DNA of 13,587 nucleotides, from positions 1 to 13,587 of the forward strand of contig DASSZN010000285.1 in the NCBI GenBank assembly GCA_035702805.1. Direction: 5' to 3'. Below the pieces are notes generated by a model. It did not search any database. It was not told where the DNA came from and saw nothing but the letters and a program-made list of their open reading frames with translations. Both the position numbers and the translations under genes were made by a program. Shown one piece after another: positions 12,403 through 13,587 of this stretch (positions are counted from its first letter, which is position 1; each line of letters starts with the position of its first letter). The stretch is from DASSZN01 sp035702805. GTDB taxonomy: Bacteria > Chloroflexota > Chloroflexia > Thermomicrobiales > Thermomicrobiaceae.

Positions 12403-13587
12403 ATGTCGACCCGGGCGTCACGCCGGAGATCGAGATGGCGAGTCCTGGGGGCAATACTGGTGACGGCCTTCGCGATGATGGCCGCCGGATCGGTGTCTGG
12501 CTCGGTGCAGGCATCGACGTACACGCCGAACGCCTCCGGTGAACTGGACTGCAACGGGTTCAGCCCCACCCAGCATGCGATCCGGGCCACGATGAACTGC
12601 ACCGACATCCGCGGCATCGCCGGGGTCGACAACACCAACACCTGGGGCGGACGCTTCTACGACAACAATAACTACATCGGGCACGACGAACCGGACATGA
12701 CCTTCTACTCCAACGTGCCCGGCACCGGGAACAACGTGACCTGGGCCGAGACGCTCCCGGTCGATCCCGTCGCGGCGCCGACGGTCGCGACCCCCGGCAA
12801 GGACGTGACCCACTGGTTCGAGCTGTCGGTCGCGCCGTGGTTCTCGATGGCCATGTGCGACCCGAACTCCTACCCGCAGACGTCCTGCACCCCGCTGTCC
12901 GACGCCAACGCGCCCACCTGCGTGGTCGCCCTGCTCTGCCCCGCAAACAGCTACCCGGGCGGCGGCGGGGCCTTCATGGAGATGCAGTTCTACCCGCCGG
13001 GCATGCCGCCGTTCGTCGACTCGACCAGCTGCAATGACACGCACTGGTGTGCCGCGCTGACGATCGACAGCCTCGAGTGCACCACCGGCTTTGCCACCTG
13101 CAACACGGCCTGCGAGGAGCCGGTCAACTTCGCCTGGATCCAGCGCGACGGCGTGCCCACCGGCCCGCCCTCGCCCCAGGAGTCGACCCTGGCGACCAGC
13201 ACGCCCAACGCCCAGACGCTGATGCTCAACCCCGGTGACCGGATCACCGTGCACATGTTCGATGCGGCTGCCCCCGGAGGTGGGCACGCCTTCGAGGTCA
13301 TGGTCGATGATCTGAGCACCGGGCAGAGCGGCTTCATGCAGGCCTCTGCCGCGAACGGCTTTGCGAACACGTCGATCGCCGACTGCTCCGGCACGCCGTT
13401 CAACTTCCAGCCGGAATACTCCACGGCGAGCCAGGCGAACATCATCCCGTGGGCGGCGATTGCGACCAACATCTCGACCGAGTTCGAGACCGGTCACTTC
13501 GAGGCCTGCACGAAGGTGACCAGCGCTGCCAGCCTGGCGATCGGACCTGGTCTCAGCGACACCTACTACAACACCTGTCACGGTCCG
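12403..13587 (+). CDS. Secreted cysteine-rich protein of unknown function, C-terminus outside window
   Basis: 395 codons are open to the window edge with no stop. Residues 1-37 form a signal peptide: MSTRASRRRSRWR basic, VLGAILVTAFAMMAAGSV hydrophobic, cleavage likely after SVQA. The mature part has 14 cysteines (50, 66, 152, 162, 173, 179, 210, 216, 226, 233, 237, 328, 369, 392), implying a disulfide-stabilised extracellular protein. Conserved-looking blocks include YIGHDEPDMTFYSN (91-104), GGGAFMEMQFYPPG (187-200), HWCAALTIDSLEC (214-226), CEEPVNFAWIQRDGVPTGPP (237-256) and GQSGFMQASAANGF (307-320). I recall similar unannotated secreted proteins in high-GC soil bacteria but cannot name a domain or activity. 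The ATG at 12403 is set by GAGAGGGG 8 bases upstream and by the complete signal peptide that follows. The opposite strand is open over most of it, but that reading encodes no recognisable protein. Confidence 0.85.
   Translation, partial: MSTRASRRRSRWRVLGAILVTAFAMMAAGSVSGSVQASTYTPNASGELDCNGFSPTQHAIRATMNCTDIRGIAGVDNTNTWGGRFYDNNNYIGHDEPDMTFYSNVPGTGNNVTWAETLPVDPVAAPTVATPGKDVTHWFELSVAPWFSMAMCDPNSYPQTSCTPLSDANAPTCVVALLCPANSYPGGGGAFMEMQFYPPGMPPFVDSTSCNDTHWCAALTIDSLECTTGFATCNTACEEPVNFAWIQRDGVPTGPPSPQESTLATSTPNAQTLMLNPGDRITVHMFDAAAPGGGHAFEVMVDDLSTGQSGFMQASAANGFANTSIADCSGTPFNFQPEYSTASQANIIPWAAIATNISTEFETGHFEACTKVTSAASLAIGPGLSDTYYNTCHGP

Noticed and set aside
12418..13581. Minus-strand 387-codon open frame opposite the secreted protein
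   Set aside because: The plus-strand frame has a ribosome binding site, a full signal peptide and cysteine blocks; the minus-strand translation is Gly/Arg/Val-rich noise.
1..13587. tRNA, rRNA, CRISPR, insertion sequence, phage or defence genes
   Set aside because: I looked for tRNA-like arms, regularly spaced repeats with spacers, transposase or integrase motifs and known defence domains on both strands by eye and saw none.

Overview
The window is a high-GC (roughly 70% or more) bacterial chromosomal segment with strongly GC-biased third codon positions, so almost every real gene is shadowed by long false ORFs in other frames. The gene content fits an actinobacterium or a high-GC Chloroflexota (Thermomicrobia-like) bacterium: a paired acyl-CoA dehydrogenase/MaoC operon, a GPP34 protein, a TPQ copper amine oxidase and cysteine-rich secreted proteins. 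The sequence alone does not settle the phylum. I see no RNA gene, insertion sequence, phage or CRISPR array.

Layout. (1) 1-83: start of a minus-strand gene running off the left edge, with an in-frame 9-residue repeat. (2) 284-3243, minus: a three-gene operon (acyl-CoA dehydrogenase, second acyl-CoA dehydrogenase overlapping by one base, MaoC-type enoyl-CoA hydratase). It is preceded by a near-consensus sigma-70 promoter (TTGACA-N16-TAGAGT) about 130 bp upstream and followed by a GC-rich hairpin. The products would do the first two steps of beta-oxidation on an unidentified acyl-CoA, probably as a heteromeric dehydrogenase. (3) 3682-4356, plus: a lone GPP34-domain protein, divergent from the operon, with TTGCG repeats at mostly 8-bp spacing upstream. 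(4) 4387-6214, minus: an M20 metallopeptidase followed 34 bp later by a glyoxalase-like VOC protein, probably one transcript. (5) 6330-7232, minus: a PAP2-family membrane phosphatase. (6) 7319-8077, minus: a secreted GH25-like (muramidase-fold) protein with six mature cysteines. (7) 8217-10178, minus: a complete copper amine oxidase with a histidine-rich tail. (8) 10477-10758, minus: a 93-residue membrane protein. (9) 10881-12095, minus: a class A flavin monooxygenase of the salicylate hydroxylase type. (10) 12403-13587, plus: a Sec-secreted protein with 14 cysteines and no domain I can name, running off the right edge.

The most information-dense non-coding stretch is the 307-bp divergent region 12096-12402. 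It holds three perfect inverted repeats and a TTGACC-N17-TACGCT promoter for the secreted protein. Several gene ends carry long perfect GC hairpins without a U tract. I did not find a clear new multi-gene system. The best candidates for novelty are the cysteine-rich secreted protein with its palindromic control region, and the secreted GH25-like protein.
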